This document shows positions 7,361 to 16,014 of a stretch of DNA of 64,000 bases, in pieces. Origin of the DNA: Streptomyces sp. CC208A (GTDB taxonomy: Bacteria; Actinomycetota; Actinomycetes; Streptomycetales; Streptomycetaceae); the NCBI RefSeq assembly GCF_030010625.1, contig NZ_JASCXN010000018.1, forward strand, positions 1 to 64,000, read 5' to 3'. Each line of letters begins with the position of its first letter. Within the stretch, counting starts at the first letter, position 1. The translations under genes and the position numbers were made by a program. The notes below the pieces were generated by a model. That model saw only the letters and a program-made list of their open reading frames with translations, was not told the DNA's origin and made no database searches.

Positions 7361-8743
7361 TCAGAACGCCCCCGTGCCCGCGGTGGTGAGGACCGCGAGC
7401 AGCGTACGCGCCTGCACGTTGACGTAACGGCTGTGTCCGGCGAGCCAGTTGAGCTGGCCCAGGGTCACCCAGTGGAAGCCGGGCGGCGCCTCGGCCGGCG
7501 TCGTCGCCTCGTCGGTCTCGACGATCAGATAGCGGCTCTCGGCGTTGAGGAACCGGCCGCCCTCCTCCGAATGGACCGTCGAGTAACGGATCCGTTCGGG
7601 AGCGACGTCCAGCATCAGGTCGAGGAACGGCGGCCGCTGCCCGGCCGGCAGATGCGCGTAGTTCGACGGAACGTACTGCACGGTCGGCGCGAGCTCCACG
7701 GCGTCGAGGAATCCGCCCTCCACGCGGGCGTGCACGAGGACGTGCGGGACGCCGTCGAACACGCGGTACGCGAAGGCGACCAGGCCGGGACCGACCGGCT
7801 CGATGATCGGCTGGGTCCAGCCGCGGACCTCACGGCCGGCGCCCTCCACGGAGACCGCCACGACCCGGAAGAACCGTTCGTCCTCGCGGCGGATGGAGTG
7901 GGTGTCCCGCCGCCAGCCGGAGATCTCCCGCAGCGGCATACGGCGGGCGCGGACGTCCTGGCGGGCCCGCTCGCCGGTGAACCAGGTGAGCAGCTCGCCG
8001 TCGGAGGACAGCGCGCCGTCCTCCTCGGGGGCCATGGGGGCACTCGCGAGGACGGTGCGCGCGTCCATGTTCACCACGTTGTCCAGGGCGAGGAGCTCCA
8101 CGATCTGGCCGAGGGTCAGCCAGGCGAAGTCGTCGTGGACGGGGACGGAAGTACCGGCGTCGACCTCGACGATCATGTTCCGGTTGCGCTTCCGGTAGAA
8201 CCAGGCGCCGTGCTCGGACTGGAGGACGTCGGTGAGCACCCGGTCCCGGTCGGGCTCCAGGAAGTGCTCCAGGTACTTCACGGCCGCGCCGCCGTGGGCC
8301 TTGGTGTAGTTGCTGCGGGTGGCCTGCACGGTGGGGGAGAGCTGCACCAGGTTGGGGTTGCCGGGCTCCATCTTGGCCTGCATGAGGAAGTGGAGGACCC
8401 CGTCGAACTCCTTGGCCAGGATGCCGAGGATGCCGATCTCCGGCTGGACGATGATCGGCTGCTGCCATGAGCCGTCCGGTCGGGTGACGTCCAGGCCCTC
8501 GACGGTGAAGAACGCCCCGCTGCTGTGCCGCAGGTTGCCGGTGTCCGGTGCGAAGGACCAGTTGTCGAGCCCGGCGAAGGGGATCCGCCGGATCTCGGTG
8601 CCGCAGGTGACCCGGTGGAAGTCGAGCCACTCCAGGACCTCGGCGGTCGTGCGGTGGGCGCCCCGCGTCGTCGCGGCCGAGCGGGCGAGCCGTTCGGTGG
8701 TTCCGGCGCGCGAGCGCGGGACGAGCCGGGTCCGGGTGCTCAT
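7361..8743 (-). CDS. NDP-hexose 2,3-dehydratase
   Basis: The 460-residue protein is built of two homologous halves, as in TylX3/Gra-27/UrdS-type enzymes. Each half has a W-x-x-D/P-x-x-T/R-I-R start and a QPII-x-P-x-x-G/V motif (QQPIIVQPEIGILGILA and TQPIIEPVGPGLVAFA), followed by E/V-x-x-PTVQ-x-x-x-SNY. It removes the C2 hydroxyl of dTDP-4-keto-6-deoxyglucose, the first committed step to 2,6-dideoxysugars. The start is ATG 8743, overlapping the rmlB stop by four bases, so the two dehydratases are coupled. This shows that the product carries at least one 2-deoxysugar. Confidence 0.93.
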   Translation of the reverse strand: MSTRTRLVPRSRAGTTERLARSAATTRGAHRTTAEVLEWLDFHRVTCGTEIRRIPFAGLDNWSFAPDTGNLRHSSGAFFTVEGLDVTRPDGSWQQPIIVQPEIGILGILAKEFDGVLHFLMQAKMEPGNPNLVQLSPTVQATRSNYTKAHGGAAVKYLEHFLEPDRDRVLTDVLQSEHGAWFYRKRNRNMIVEVDAGTSVPVHDDFAWLTLGQIVELLALDNVVNMDARTVLASAPMAPEEDGALSSDGELLTWFTGERARQDVRARRMPLREISGWRRDTHSIRREDERFFRVVAVSVEGAGREVRGWTQPIIEPVGPGLVAFAYRVFDGVPHVLVHARVEGGFLDAVELAPTVQYVPSNYAHLPAGQRPPFLDLMLDVAPERIRYSTVHSEEGGRFLNAESRYLIVETDEATTPAEAPPGFHWVTLGQLNWLAGHSRYVNVQARTLLAVLTTAGTGAF

Positions 8744-9720
8744 GCCCGGCCCCCGCTCGCCTTGACCGGCTTCCACCACTGCGGGTTGTCCCGGTACCAG
8801 GCGACGGTCTCCGCGAGGCCGCGGTCGAAGGAGGTGAGGGGCCGGTGGCCGAGCTCTTCCTCGATCTTGGACTGGTCGAGGGCGTAGCGGCGGTCGTGCC
8901 CCTTGCGGTCGGTGACGTGGTCGATCATGTCGGGGCTCACGCCGCAGAGTTCGACGAGCCGGTGGGCGAGCGTCAGGTTCGGCACGGCCGATCCGGAGCC
9001 TATGTTGTACGCCTCGCCGGCCCGGCCGTCGGTCAGGACGCGCTGCACGGCACGGCAGTGGTCGTCGACGTGCAGCCACTCGCGGATCTGCTGCCCGTCC
9101 CCGTACACGGGGATGCGGCGGCCTTCGAGAAGGTTGGTGACCGCGAGCGGAATGAACTTCTCGGGGTGCTGGTACGGCCCGTAGTTGTTGGAGCAGCGGG
9201 TGACCGAGACGTTCAGCCGGTGGGTGCGGAAATAGGCGAGCGCGATGAGGTCGGAGGACGCCTTGGAGGCCGCGTACGGGGAGTTGGGGAGGAGCGGGGA
9301 CTCCTCGGTCCAGAAACCCTCGTCGATGGAGCCGTACACCTCGTCCGTGGATATGTGCACGACCCGCCCGACACCGACCGCGAGGGCGGCCTCCATGACG
9401 GCCTGGGTGCCCTCCACGTTCGTGCGGACGAAGGCGGCACCGCTCTCGATGGAGCGGTCGACATGGCTCTCGGCCGCGAAGTGGACCACCGCGTCCTGGC
9501 CTTCGAGCACGCTGTGGAGCAGGTCGCGGTCGAGGATGTCGCCCCGGACGAAGGTGAGCCGCGGATGGGTGGCGGGGAGGTTCTCCCGGTTGCCGGCGTA
9601 GGTGAGCGCGTCGAGGACGGTGACGTGCGCGTCCTCGTATCCCGGGTATCCCCCGTCGAGCATGGTCCGTACGTAGTGGGAGCCGATGAAGCCGGCGCCG
9701 CCGGTGACGAGGATTCTCAT
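8740..9720 (-). CDS. rmlB: dTDP-glucose 4,6-dehydratase
   Basis: The 326-residue short-chain dehydrogenase has the NAD-binding GGAGFIGSHY start, the STDEVYGS catalytic segment (Asp-Glu pair) and YAASKASSD with the catalytic Tyr-x3-Lys, plus the substrate loop SNNYGPYQHPEKFIP. It converts dTDP-glucose to dTDP-4-keto-6-deoxyglucose. ATG 9720 is the family start; the longer reading to 9888 overlaps uvrA-like coding and has no homology. It forms an ATGA-coupled pair with the 2,3-dehydratase, while rmlA lies 46 kb away at 55730. Confidence 0.95.
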   Translation of the reverse strand: MRILVTGGAGFIGSHYVRTMLDGGYPGYEDAHVTVLDALTYAGNRENLPATHPRLTFVRGDILDRDLLHSVLEGQDAVVHFAAESHVDRSIESGAAFVRTNVEGTQAVMEAALAVGVGRVVHISTDEVYGSIDEGFWTEESPLLPNSPYAASKASSDLIALAYFRTHRLNVSVTRCSNNYGPYQHPEKFIPLAVTNLLEGRRIPVYGDGQQIREWLHVDDHCRAVQRVLTDGRAGEAYNIGSGSAVPNLTLAHRLVELCGVSPDMIDHVTDRKGHDRRYALDQSKIEEELGHRPLTSFDRGLAETVAWYRDNPQWWKPVKASGGRA

Positions 9721-9835
9721 GAGATCACGTCGCAGTCGGAGTTCCACGGTCGAAACATGTTCCTGTGCCCTTTGCGGTGAGGGGATGGGGTGCCGTGCGA
9801 TGCACGCTAGGAAACTGCCCGAACAGGGGCATCTT

Positions 9836-12223
9836 TCAGATTGCCGGTTCAACCGCTGAACACCCGACATAGGCCGCCAGGTGTTCACCGGTCAGCGTGG
9901 GGCGGCCGGCGACGAGCTCGGCCGGGGTGCCCTCGAAGACGATCCGGCCGCCGTCCTGGCCGGCGCCGGGGCCGACGTCGACGATCCAGTCGGCGTGTGC
10001 CATCACGGCCTGGTGGTGCTCGACGACGATGACGGACTTGCCGGCGTCCACGAGCCGGTCGAGGAGCTGGAGCAGTCGTTCCACGTCGGCGAGGTGGAGT
10101 CCGGAGGTCGGCTCGTCCAGGACGATCACCCCGCCCTTCTCGCCCAGGTGCGTGGCGAGCTTCAGCCGCTGCCGCTCACCGCCGGAGAGGGTGGTGAGCG
10201 GCCGGCCGATGGAGAGATGGCCGAGGCCGACGTCGGAGAGGCGCTGGAGGACGCGGTGGGCGGCGGGGACGCGGGTGTCGCCCGCGCCGAAGAACTCCAG
10301 GGCCTCGTGGACCGGCATCGCGAGGACCTCGCTGATGTCGAGGCCGCCGAAGAGGTGCTCCAGGACGGAGCCGTCGAAGCGCCGCCCCTCGCAGTCCTCA
10401 CAGGTGATGGCGGTGCCGGCCGTCATCGCGAGATCGGTGTGCAGGACGCCGATGCCGTTGCAGGTGGGGCAGGCCCCCTCGGAGTTGGCGCTGAAAAGCC
10501 CCGGCCGTACGCCGTTGGCCTTCGCGAAGGCCGTACGGATCGGGTCGAGGAGACCGGTGTACGTGGCGGGGTTGCTGCGCCGGGAGCCCTTGATCGGCGA
10601 CTGGTCGACGGCCACCACGCCGTCCCGGCGCGCCACCGAGCCGTGGACGAGAGAGCTCTTGCCGGAGCCGGCGACGCCGGTGACGACGCAGAGCACGCCG
10701 AGCGGCAGGTCGACGTCGACGTCCCGGAGGTTGTGGGTGGCGGCGCCGCGGATCTCCAGGTACCCCTTCGGCTTCCGTACGGTCTCCTTCGGGCGGACCC
10801 GGTCGTCGAGTCGGCGGCTGGTCGGGGTGCCGCTCGCGCGGAGCCCGTCGAGGGTGCCCGTGTACAGCACCTGGCCGCCGTCGGCGCCGGCGCCGGGGCC
10901 GAGGTCGACGACGTGGTCGGCGATGGCGATGACCTCCGGCTTGTGCTCGACGACGAGGACGGTGTTGCCCTTGTCGCGCAGCCGGAGCAGCAGTTCGTTC
11001 ATGCCGGCGATGTCGTGCGGGTGCAGGCCGGTGGTCGGCTCGTCGAAGACGTACGTGGTGTCGGTGAGCGCGGAGCCGAGGTGGCGGATCATTTTCACGC
11101 GCTGGCCCTCGCCGCCCGACAGGGTGCCGACGGGCCGCTCCAGGGAGAGGTAGCCGAGTCCGATCTCCACGAACGACTCCAGGGTGTGGAGCAGGGAGGC
11201 GAGCAGTGGCGCGACCGAGGGCTCGTCGAGGCCGCGCACCCAGGCGGCGAGGTCCCTGATCTCCATCGCACAGGCGTCGGCCATCGAGATCCCGTGGATC
11301 TTCGAGGACCTGGCCTCGGCGGAGAGCCGGGTGCCCGCGCAGTCGGGACAGGTGGTGAAGGCGACGGCCCGGTCGACGAAGGCCCGGATGTGCGGCTGGA
11401 GCGATTCCCGGTCCTTGGACAGCATCGACTTCCGGATCTTCGGCAGGAGGCCCTCGTAGGTGAGGTTGACCCCGTCGACCTTCACCTTGCGGGGCTCGCC
11501 GTGGAGGAACTCGCGCATCTCCCGCTCGGAGAAGTCACGGATGGGCTTGCGCGGGTCGAGGACGCCGGACTCGGCGTAGACGCGGGTGGTCCAGAAGCTG
11601 TCCTGCTTCCAGCCGGGGATCGTGAACGCGCCGTCGCCGATCGCGCGCGTGTCGTCGTACAGCTGGGCGAGGTCGATGTCGGAGACGGTGCCGCGGCCTT
11701 CGCAGCGGGGGCACATCCCGCCGTGGTAGACGGCCTTGCGGACGACGATCCGTCTGCCGCCGGCCTTGTCGACGTTCATGGCACCGCTCGCCGTGCGGCG
11801 CGGGACGTTGAAGGCGAAGGCGCTGGGCGGGCCGACGTGAGGGGTGCCGAGCCGGCTGAAGAGCACGCGCAGCATGGCGTTGGCGTCGGTGACGGTGCCG
11901 ACGGTGGAGCGGGGGTCGGAGCCCAGGCGCCGCTGGTCGACGACGATCGCGGTGGTCAGCCCTTCGAGGACGTCGACCTCGGGGCGGGGAGGCGTCGGCA
12001 TGAAGCCCTGGACGAAGGCGCTGTACGTCTCGTCGACCAGCCGCCGCGACTCGGCGGCGATCGTGCCGAACACCAGGGAGCTCTTGCCGGAGCCGGAGAC
12101 GCCGGTGAAGACCGTCAGCTGGTGCTTGGGGATCTCGACGTCGACGTCCTTGAGGTTGTTGACGCGCGCGCCGTGCACCCGGATCCGGTCGTGGCGGCGG
12201 ACGGAGGCGGAATCCTGGCTCAT
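9836..12223 (-). CDS. UvrA-like (DrrC-type) excinuclease-family ATPase, probable self-resistance
   Basis: The 795-residue protein has two ABC ATPase halves: Walker A GVSGSGKSS (about residue 41) and GVAGSGKSS, signatures LSGGEGQRVKM and LSGGERQRLKL, and zinc-finger CxxC pairs CPRCEGRGT, CPDCAGTR, CPTCNGIG and CEDCEGRR. At about 800 residues it is shorter than repair UvrA (about 950) and close to DrrC of the daunorubicin cluster and MtrX of the mithramycin cluster, which protect producers from DNA-binding drugs. This implies that the product attacks or binds DNA. It lies downstream of a small VOC gene on the same strand, separated by 225 purine-rich bases with no clear gene. Confidence 0.93.
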   Translation of the reverse strand: MSQDSASVRRHDRIRVHGARVNNLKDVDVEIPKHQLTVFTGVSGSGKSSLVFGTIAAESRRLVDETYSAFVQGFMPTPPRPEVDVLEGLTTAIVVDQRRLGSDPRSTVGTVTDANAMLRVLFSRLGTPHVGPPSAFAFNVPRRTASGAMNVDKAGGRRIVVRKAVYHGGMCPRCEGRGTVSDIDLAQLYDDTRAIGDGAFTIPGWKQDSFWTTRVYAESGVLDPRKPIRDFSEREMREFLHGEPRKVKVDGVNLTYEGLLPKIRKSMLSKDRESLQPHIRAFVDRAVAFTTCPDCAGTRLSAEARSSKIHGISMADACAMEIRDLAAWVRGLDEPSVAPLLASLLHTLESFVEIGLGYLSLERPVGTLSGGEGQRVKMIRHLGSALTDTTYVFDEPTTGLHPHDIAGMNELLLRLRDKGNTVLVVEHKPEVIAIADHVVDLGPGAGADGGQVLYTGTLDGLRASGTPTSRRLDDRVRPKETVRKPKGYLEIRGAATHNLRDVDVDLPLGVLCVVTGVAGSGKSSLVHGSVARRDGVVAVDQSPIKGSRRSNPATYTGLLDPIRTAFAKANGVRPGLFSANSEGACPTCNGIGVLHTDLAMTAGTAITCEDCEGRRFDGSVLEHLFGGLDISEVLAMPVHEALEFFGAGDTRVPAAHRVLQRLSDVGLGHLSIGRPLTTLSGGERQRLKLATHLGEKGGVIVLDEPTSGLHLADVERLLQLLDRLVDAGKSVIVVEHHQAVMAHADWIVDVGPGAGQDGGRIVFEGTPAELVAGRPTLTGEHLAAYVGCSAVEPAI
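9847..9855. promoter_or_regulatory. StrR-type half-site upstream of the dehydratase pair
   Basis: GTTCAACCG matches GTTCRACTG at 8/9, but the position expected for the second half has no match. It overlaps the last codons of the uvrA-like gene, about 130 bp upstream of rmlB. Only a half-site can be claimed. Confidence 0.3.
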
Positions 12224-12448
12224 GGGTCTCCCTCGCTGAGGACGGGCCGCGGTCGCCCGGCCCGTCCGGCGAGGGTGCCGTGGCGCGCTCGACGCCCGCT
12301 CGCATACGGCTCGAGCCCCGCTCGGGGAAAAAGCCGAGTGGGGCCCGAGTGGGATTCAAGCCGGATGCGAGAGGGACTGGAGGAGGGCGAGAGCCGGATT
12401 CGAGCGAGAATGGAGAAGGAATCGAAAAGGAATTGAGAAGGTCTCGCC

Positions 12449-12805
12449 TCAGCTGTCCTGGAGCAGCCCGAGAACGTTGCCGTCGGCGTCCGTGACGGTC
12501 GCGACGAGGCGGCCGCCGCCGACGTCGGCGACCGGGTTCTGGACGGTGGCACCCGCCGCGGTCACCTCCGCGAGCTTCGCCTCGATGTCCGGCACGTGCC
12601 AGTACGCGACCGGTGCGGACATGCCCTGCGTACCGGCGCCCGGCACCAGGCCGATGTGCTGACCTGCGATGTCGTAGCCGATGTAGAAGTCGGAGACGGT
12701 CTGCGGCTCGGTGCCGAGCAGGGCGGTGTACACGCCCTTGGCCGCCGTGAGGTCCTTGACGGGGTGCAGGACGGTCTTGATTCCCTGTACGGAAGAGTCG
12801 GCCAT
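12449..12805 (-). CDS. VOC-family small protein (glyoxalase/bleomycin-resistance-like)
   Basis: The 118-residue single-domain protein has the VOC pattern KTVLHPVKDLTAAKGVYTALLG at the start and VTDADGNVLGLLQD at the end, with PVAYWHVPDIEAKLAEVTAAGATV between. Such proteins dimerise to form the binding cup of glyoxalases or antibiotic-sequestering proteins. AGGAG precedes the ATG. Its position directly upstream of the UvrA-like resistance gene suggests a protective or drug-binding role, which is inference. It diverges from the secreted hydrolase gene at 12977. Confidence 0.75.
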   Translation of the reverse strand: MADSSVQGIKTVLHPVKDLTAAKGVYTALLGTEPQTVSDFYIGYDIAGQHIGLVPGAGTQGMSAPVAYWHVPDIEAKLAEVTAAGATVQNPVADVGGGRLVATVTDADGNVLGLLQDS

Positions 12806-12976
12806 GATTACTCATTACTCCTGGGGTCGGGTTCTCCTGTTCGCATGCTAAGGAGATCCACTGTTGCGGCGCTTCTCCGATCGTGCTCGGTTCCAGTGGG
12901 ATTCCAGCCAGCGTTGACCTGAAATAGAGGTCCCGTTGTCAGGCTGCGAGCGCGTTGTATTCAGAAGGGGAATCAC

Positions 12977-14521
12977 GTGAAGAAGCTCGCATTGGTCACC
13001 ACAGTGATCGTGACCGGTCTGGTGAGCCCGGCCCTCACCCCGGTCGCGGCGGCGGAGACCGCCGTCACGCCGACCGCCGGCACCATCGCATGGGCTCCGT
13101 GTCCGGAGACCGACCCGGTCCTCGGTCCCATGCTCAAGGGCCTGGACTGCGGCACGGTCGAGGTGCCGCTCGACTACGGCGACCCCGCCGGACAGAAGAT
13201 CAAGCTCGCGCTGACCCGTGCCAAGCACACCGTCGCCGAGGCCGATTACAAGGGCGTCGTCATTCTCAACCGCGGCCAGTGGCCCGGAGGCATCGGCCGT
13301 GACCTGCCCACGCGTTACGCGAAGGGCACCACCGGCCTCGCCGCCGACGTCGGCGCCGCCTACGACTGGATCGGCTTCGACCCGCGTGGTGTGGGCGCCA
13401 GCGAGCCGGCCATCGTCTGCGACCCCTCCTACATCAACCCGGGCCAGGCCCAGCCGGACCCGGTCCCTGCCTCGTCGGCCGCCGAGCAGGCCTGGGCGGA
13501 CCGCGCCAAGGCGTACGCCGAGAGCTGCGGCCAGCAGTACGGTGACGTGCTCAAGCACATGACCACCAAGGACGCCGCGCGCGACCTGGACCAGATGCGC
13601 ATCGCCCTCGGCCAGGAGAAGATCACCTTCTTCGGCACCGACTGGGGCACCTACCTCGGCTCGGTCTACGCCACCCTGTACCCGAACCGGATCCAGCGGC
13701 TGCTCCTGGACAGCGTCGCCAGCCCGAGCGGCGTCGGCTTCCTGAACCAGTTCGGCAAGAACTTCACGTCGGAGCAGAACGCCGACCTGTTCTTCGCCTG
13801 GGTCGCCAAGTACGACAGCGTCTACCACCTGGGCACGACCGCCGCCCAGGTCGAAGCCAAGTACTACGAGGGCCAGGACAAGCTCCGTGCCGCGCCCGTC
13901 GACGGCAAGATAGGCCCGGCCGAGTGGGCCGACGTCTTCGAGCCGGTCGTCTACCGGCACTGGATCTGGCTGAACCGCGCGAAGATCCTCTCCGACTTCG
14001 TCGTCAACGACGACCCGACGTCGCTGAAGGCGAACTACTCGGACCCCGGCTTCCCGCACCAGAACCGCCACACCATGACCAACGCGGTCAACTGCACCGA
14101 CGGACCCTGGCCGAAGGGCTGGGAGGCCCACAGCGCGGCCTACTCGTCCCAGTACGCCATCGGCCTCAAGTTCCTGACCTGGTCCAACGCCTGGTACACC
14201 GCGCCCTGCGCCTTCTGGCCCGTGCCGTCCCAGACGCCCGTCCAGGTCGGTAACAGCACGGTGGAAGTCCTCATCGTCCAGCCGCAGTTCGACGCCGCGC
14301 ACGGCCTCATCGGCGCCTACCAGACGCGCTCGCTCTTCCCGAACTCCCGCCTCATCCTGGAGGTGGGCGGCCACAGTGTCGGCGCGGCCCTCTCCGCGAA
14401 CAACAACACCTGTCTGAACAACCACGTCAGCAACTTCCTGAGGGACGGCACCCGGCCGCCCGCCAAGTGGGGCACCGACGCGACCTGCGCGGCGGCTCCG
14501 GACCCGGTGCCCACCGCCTGA
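12977..14521 (+). CDS. Secreted alpha/beta hydrolase with Asp nucleophile (epoxide-hydrolase-like triad)
   Basis: The 514-residue protein begins with a Sec signal peptide (KK, then a hydrophobic core, cleavage after AAA near residue 27) and has the fold of Streptomyces secreted tripeptidyl aminopeptidases (APCPETDPVLGPMLKGLDCGTVEVPLDY, FDPRGVGAS, TYLGSVYATLYPNRI). The nucleophile elbow, normally G-x-S-x-G, reads GTDWG, giving Asp222 with Asp439 and His466. An Asp-His-Asp triad and the DWG motif are typical of epoxide hydrolases and dehalogenases. Alp1U and Lom6 of the kinamycin and lomaiviticin pathways are epoxide hydrolases, so an epoxide-opening tailoring or extracellular detoxifying role fits. 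GGAATCAC precedes the GTG/ATG region. Confidence 0.8.
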   Translation: MKKLALVTTVIVTGLVSPALTPVAAAETAVTPTAGTIAWAPCPETDPVLGPMLKGLDCGTVEVPLDYGDPAGQKIKLALTRAKHTVAEADYKGVVILNRGQWPGGIGRDLPTRYAKGTTGLAADVGAAYDWIGFDPRGVGASEPAIVCDPSYINPGQAQPDPVPASSAAEQAWADRAKAYAESCGQQYGDVLKHMTTKDAARDLDQMRIALGQEKITFFGTDWGTYLGSVYATLYPNRIQRLLLDSVASPSGVGFLNQFGKNFTSEQNADLFFAWVAKYDSVYHLGTTAAQVEAKYYEGQDKLRAAPVDGKIGPAEWADVFEPVVYRHWIWLNRAKILSDFVVNDDPTSLKANYSDPGFPHQNRHTMTNAVNCTDGPWPKGWEAHSAAYSSQYAIGLKFLTWSNAWYTAPCAFWPVPSQTPVQVGNSTVEVLIVQPQFDAAHGLIGAYQTRSLFPNSRLILEVGGHSVGAALSANNNTCLNNHVSNFLRDGTRPPAKWGTDATCAAAPDPVPTA

Positions 14522-14541
14522 CCGGAACCCGGCCCAGGCGT

Positions 14542-14580
14542 CCGGCGGCCGACGGGGGCGGTGCCCCCGTCGGCCGCCGG
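14542..14580. terminator. Stem-loop between convergent genes
   Basis: A perfect 18-bp inverted repeat (14542-14559 with 14563-14580, loop of 3) lies between the hydrolase gene and the convergent glycosyltransferase gene. Confidence 0.75.
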
Positions 14581-14599
14581 GGTCGCCGTGCGGTGGCTC

Positions 14600-15946
14600 T
14601 CAGCGGCCGGCGGACGCGCCGGCCCGGTGGGCCGCCGCCCGATGAGCCAGGACCAGGTCCTCCAGCGTGCGCACCAGCTCGCTCGGCGTCGGCGTCGCGA
14701 GGACCTCCCGCTGCAGCCGCTGTGCGTTGGCCCGGAACGTCTCGTCCTCCAGAAGCCGCAGCAGCGCCTCGCGTACCGCGGGACCGTCGGCGTCCGAGGG
14801 CTTCATGGAGAGCCCCGCGCCCGTCCGCTCCAGGCACCGGAGCTTCAGCGGCGCGTCGAACGCCCGGCTGACGAGCAGTTGCGGCACCCCGGACCGCAGC
14901 GTGCAGCCGAACGACCAGGTCCCGCCGTGGTGCACCATCGCCGAGCAGCTCGGCAGCACCTCCGAGAGCGGTACGGACTCCACGAGACGGGTGTTGGCCG
15001 GGACACGGCTCAACTCCTCCTGGGACTTCCGGGGCAGCGTGAGCACCAGCTCGATGTCCAGGTCACCCACGGAGTCGAGGATCTCCTGGATCCGTTCGAC
15101 CGGCAGCAGCTGGCGCACCGGACCGTCGTTGACGCTGTCGCCGAAGGTCATCAGGACACGGGGCGCGCGAGGCGGTTCCGTGACCCAGCGGGGCACGACG
15201 GTGGGTCCGTTGTAGGGGACGAACTGCATGGGGATCGTCGTCGGCCGCGGATCGGGCCGGAACGCGGAGGGGAGCGGGTCGATCGTGAACTGGCCGTTCA
15301 CCAGGTCCTCGGAGAACTCGCCGCCGTACTTCTCCACCCACTCCGTCAGCCACTCCTGAAGACGGTCGGTCCGGTCGTGCTCCGGCTGCCGCGCCTTGGC
15401 GTGCAGGAAGTCCTCCCGCATCCGGGTGTAGACGTCGACCGAGTACAGCACCCGGGCGTGGACCGCGCCCACGGCGGCGGCGGCGATCGCGCCGGCGAAG
15501 GCCTTCGCACCCCACAGCACCAGGTCGGGCTTCCACTCCAGGGCCAGCTCGACCACGTCCTCCATCATGGAGTCGTTCGACCTGCGGGCCTGCGGCAGCA
15601 CCAGGTCGTCGAAGACCCGTGTGACCTGCTCCCAGCCCAACCGCTCGCGGTCGGGCCGTACGTCGAAGAGCGGGTCGAGGCCCCCCGCCCCGGCGGGTCC
15701 GCGACCCGGCACCGGCGGGGCGGCCCTGCGTTCCCGCTGCTGGCGCCGGTCGCCGGCCTCCTGCTCCTGCGCGGTCTCGCCGGGCCCCGCGCCCACCCCG
15801 GTGAGACCTGCGCCGGTCACCGCGTCGAGGAGGTTGGGCCACCCGGCCACCCGTACCTCGTGCCCGGCGGTCTGCAGGGACCAGGCGAGCGGCACCAGGT
15901 TGAAGAGATGGGTCTTCCACGGGAACGGGACGACGAGAACGCGCAC
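14600..15946 (-). CDS. GT1-family glycosyltransferase (AknS/DesVII-like)
   Basis: The 448-residue protein has a GT-B layout: N-terminal VLVVPFPWKTHLFNLVPLAWSLQTAGHEVRVAG and C-terminal nucleotide-sugar site VLPSCSAMVHHGGTWSFGCTLRSGVPQLLV. The family transfers deoxysugars from dTDP to aglycones. An Arg/Gln/Glu/Pro-rich, low-complexity stretch at about residues 55-90 is longer than in relatives. The long form and its MREDFLHAKARQPEHDR segment resemble enzymes that need a P450-like helper, but no helper gene is seen here. GTG 15946 follows AAGGAATCC. It lies downstream of the MFS gene with a 68-base gap. Confidence 0.88.
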   Translation of the reverse strand: MRVLVVPFPWKTHLFNLVPLAWSLQTAGHEVRVAGWPNLLDAVTGAGLTGVGAGPGETAQEQEAGDRRQQRERRAAPPVPGRGPAGAGGLDPLFDVRPDRERLGWEQVTRVFDDLVLPQARRSNDSMMEDVVELALEWKPDLVLWGAKAFAGAIAAAAVGAVHARVLYSVDVYTRMREDFLHAKARQPEHDRTDRLQEWLTEWVEKYGGEFSEDLVNGQFTIDPLPSAFRPDPRPTTIPMQFVPYNGPTVVPRWVTEPPRAPRVLMTFGDSVNDGPVRQLLPVERIQEILDSVGDLDIELVLTLPRKSQEELSRVPANTRLVESVPLSEVLPSCSAMVHHGGTWSFGCTLRSGVPQLLVSRAFDAPLKLRCLERTGAGLSMKPSDADGPAVREALLRLLEDETFRANAQRLQREVLATPTPSELVRTLEDLVLAHRAAAHRAGASAGR

Positions 15947-16014
15947 GACGGATTCCTTCGGTCAGGGGAAGCGGGGCGAGCGGACGTCCCGCGTGTCGGT
16001 CCCTGCCATCCTGA

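Noticed and set aside
9836..12223. Housekeeping UvrA of nucleotide excision repair
   Set aside because: It is about 150 residues shorter than repair UvrA, lies within the biosynthetic locus and matches the DrrC-type resistance group in size and motif order.
9881..12436. 851-codon plus-strand open frame opposite the UvrA-like gene
   Set aside because: It is the antisense shadow of a well-matched UvrA-like protein. High-GC third positions keep antisense frames open, and the translation is low-complexity Val/Asp/Gly-rich with no motif.
12300..12440. Purine-rich repetitive stretch before the UvrA-like gene as a CRISPR or tandem repeat
   Set aside because: There are only short, irregular similarities and no repeat of fixed length or spacing. 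It probably reflects leader sequence.
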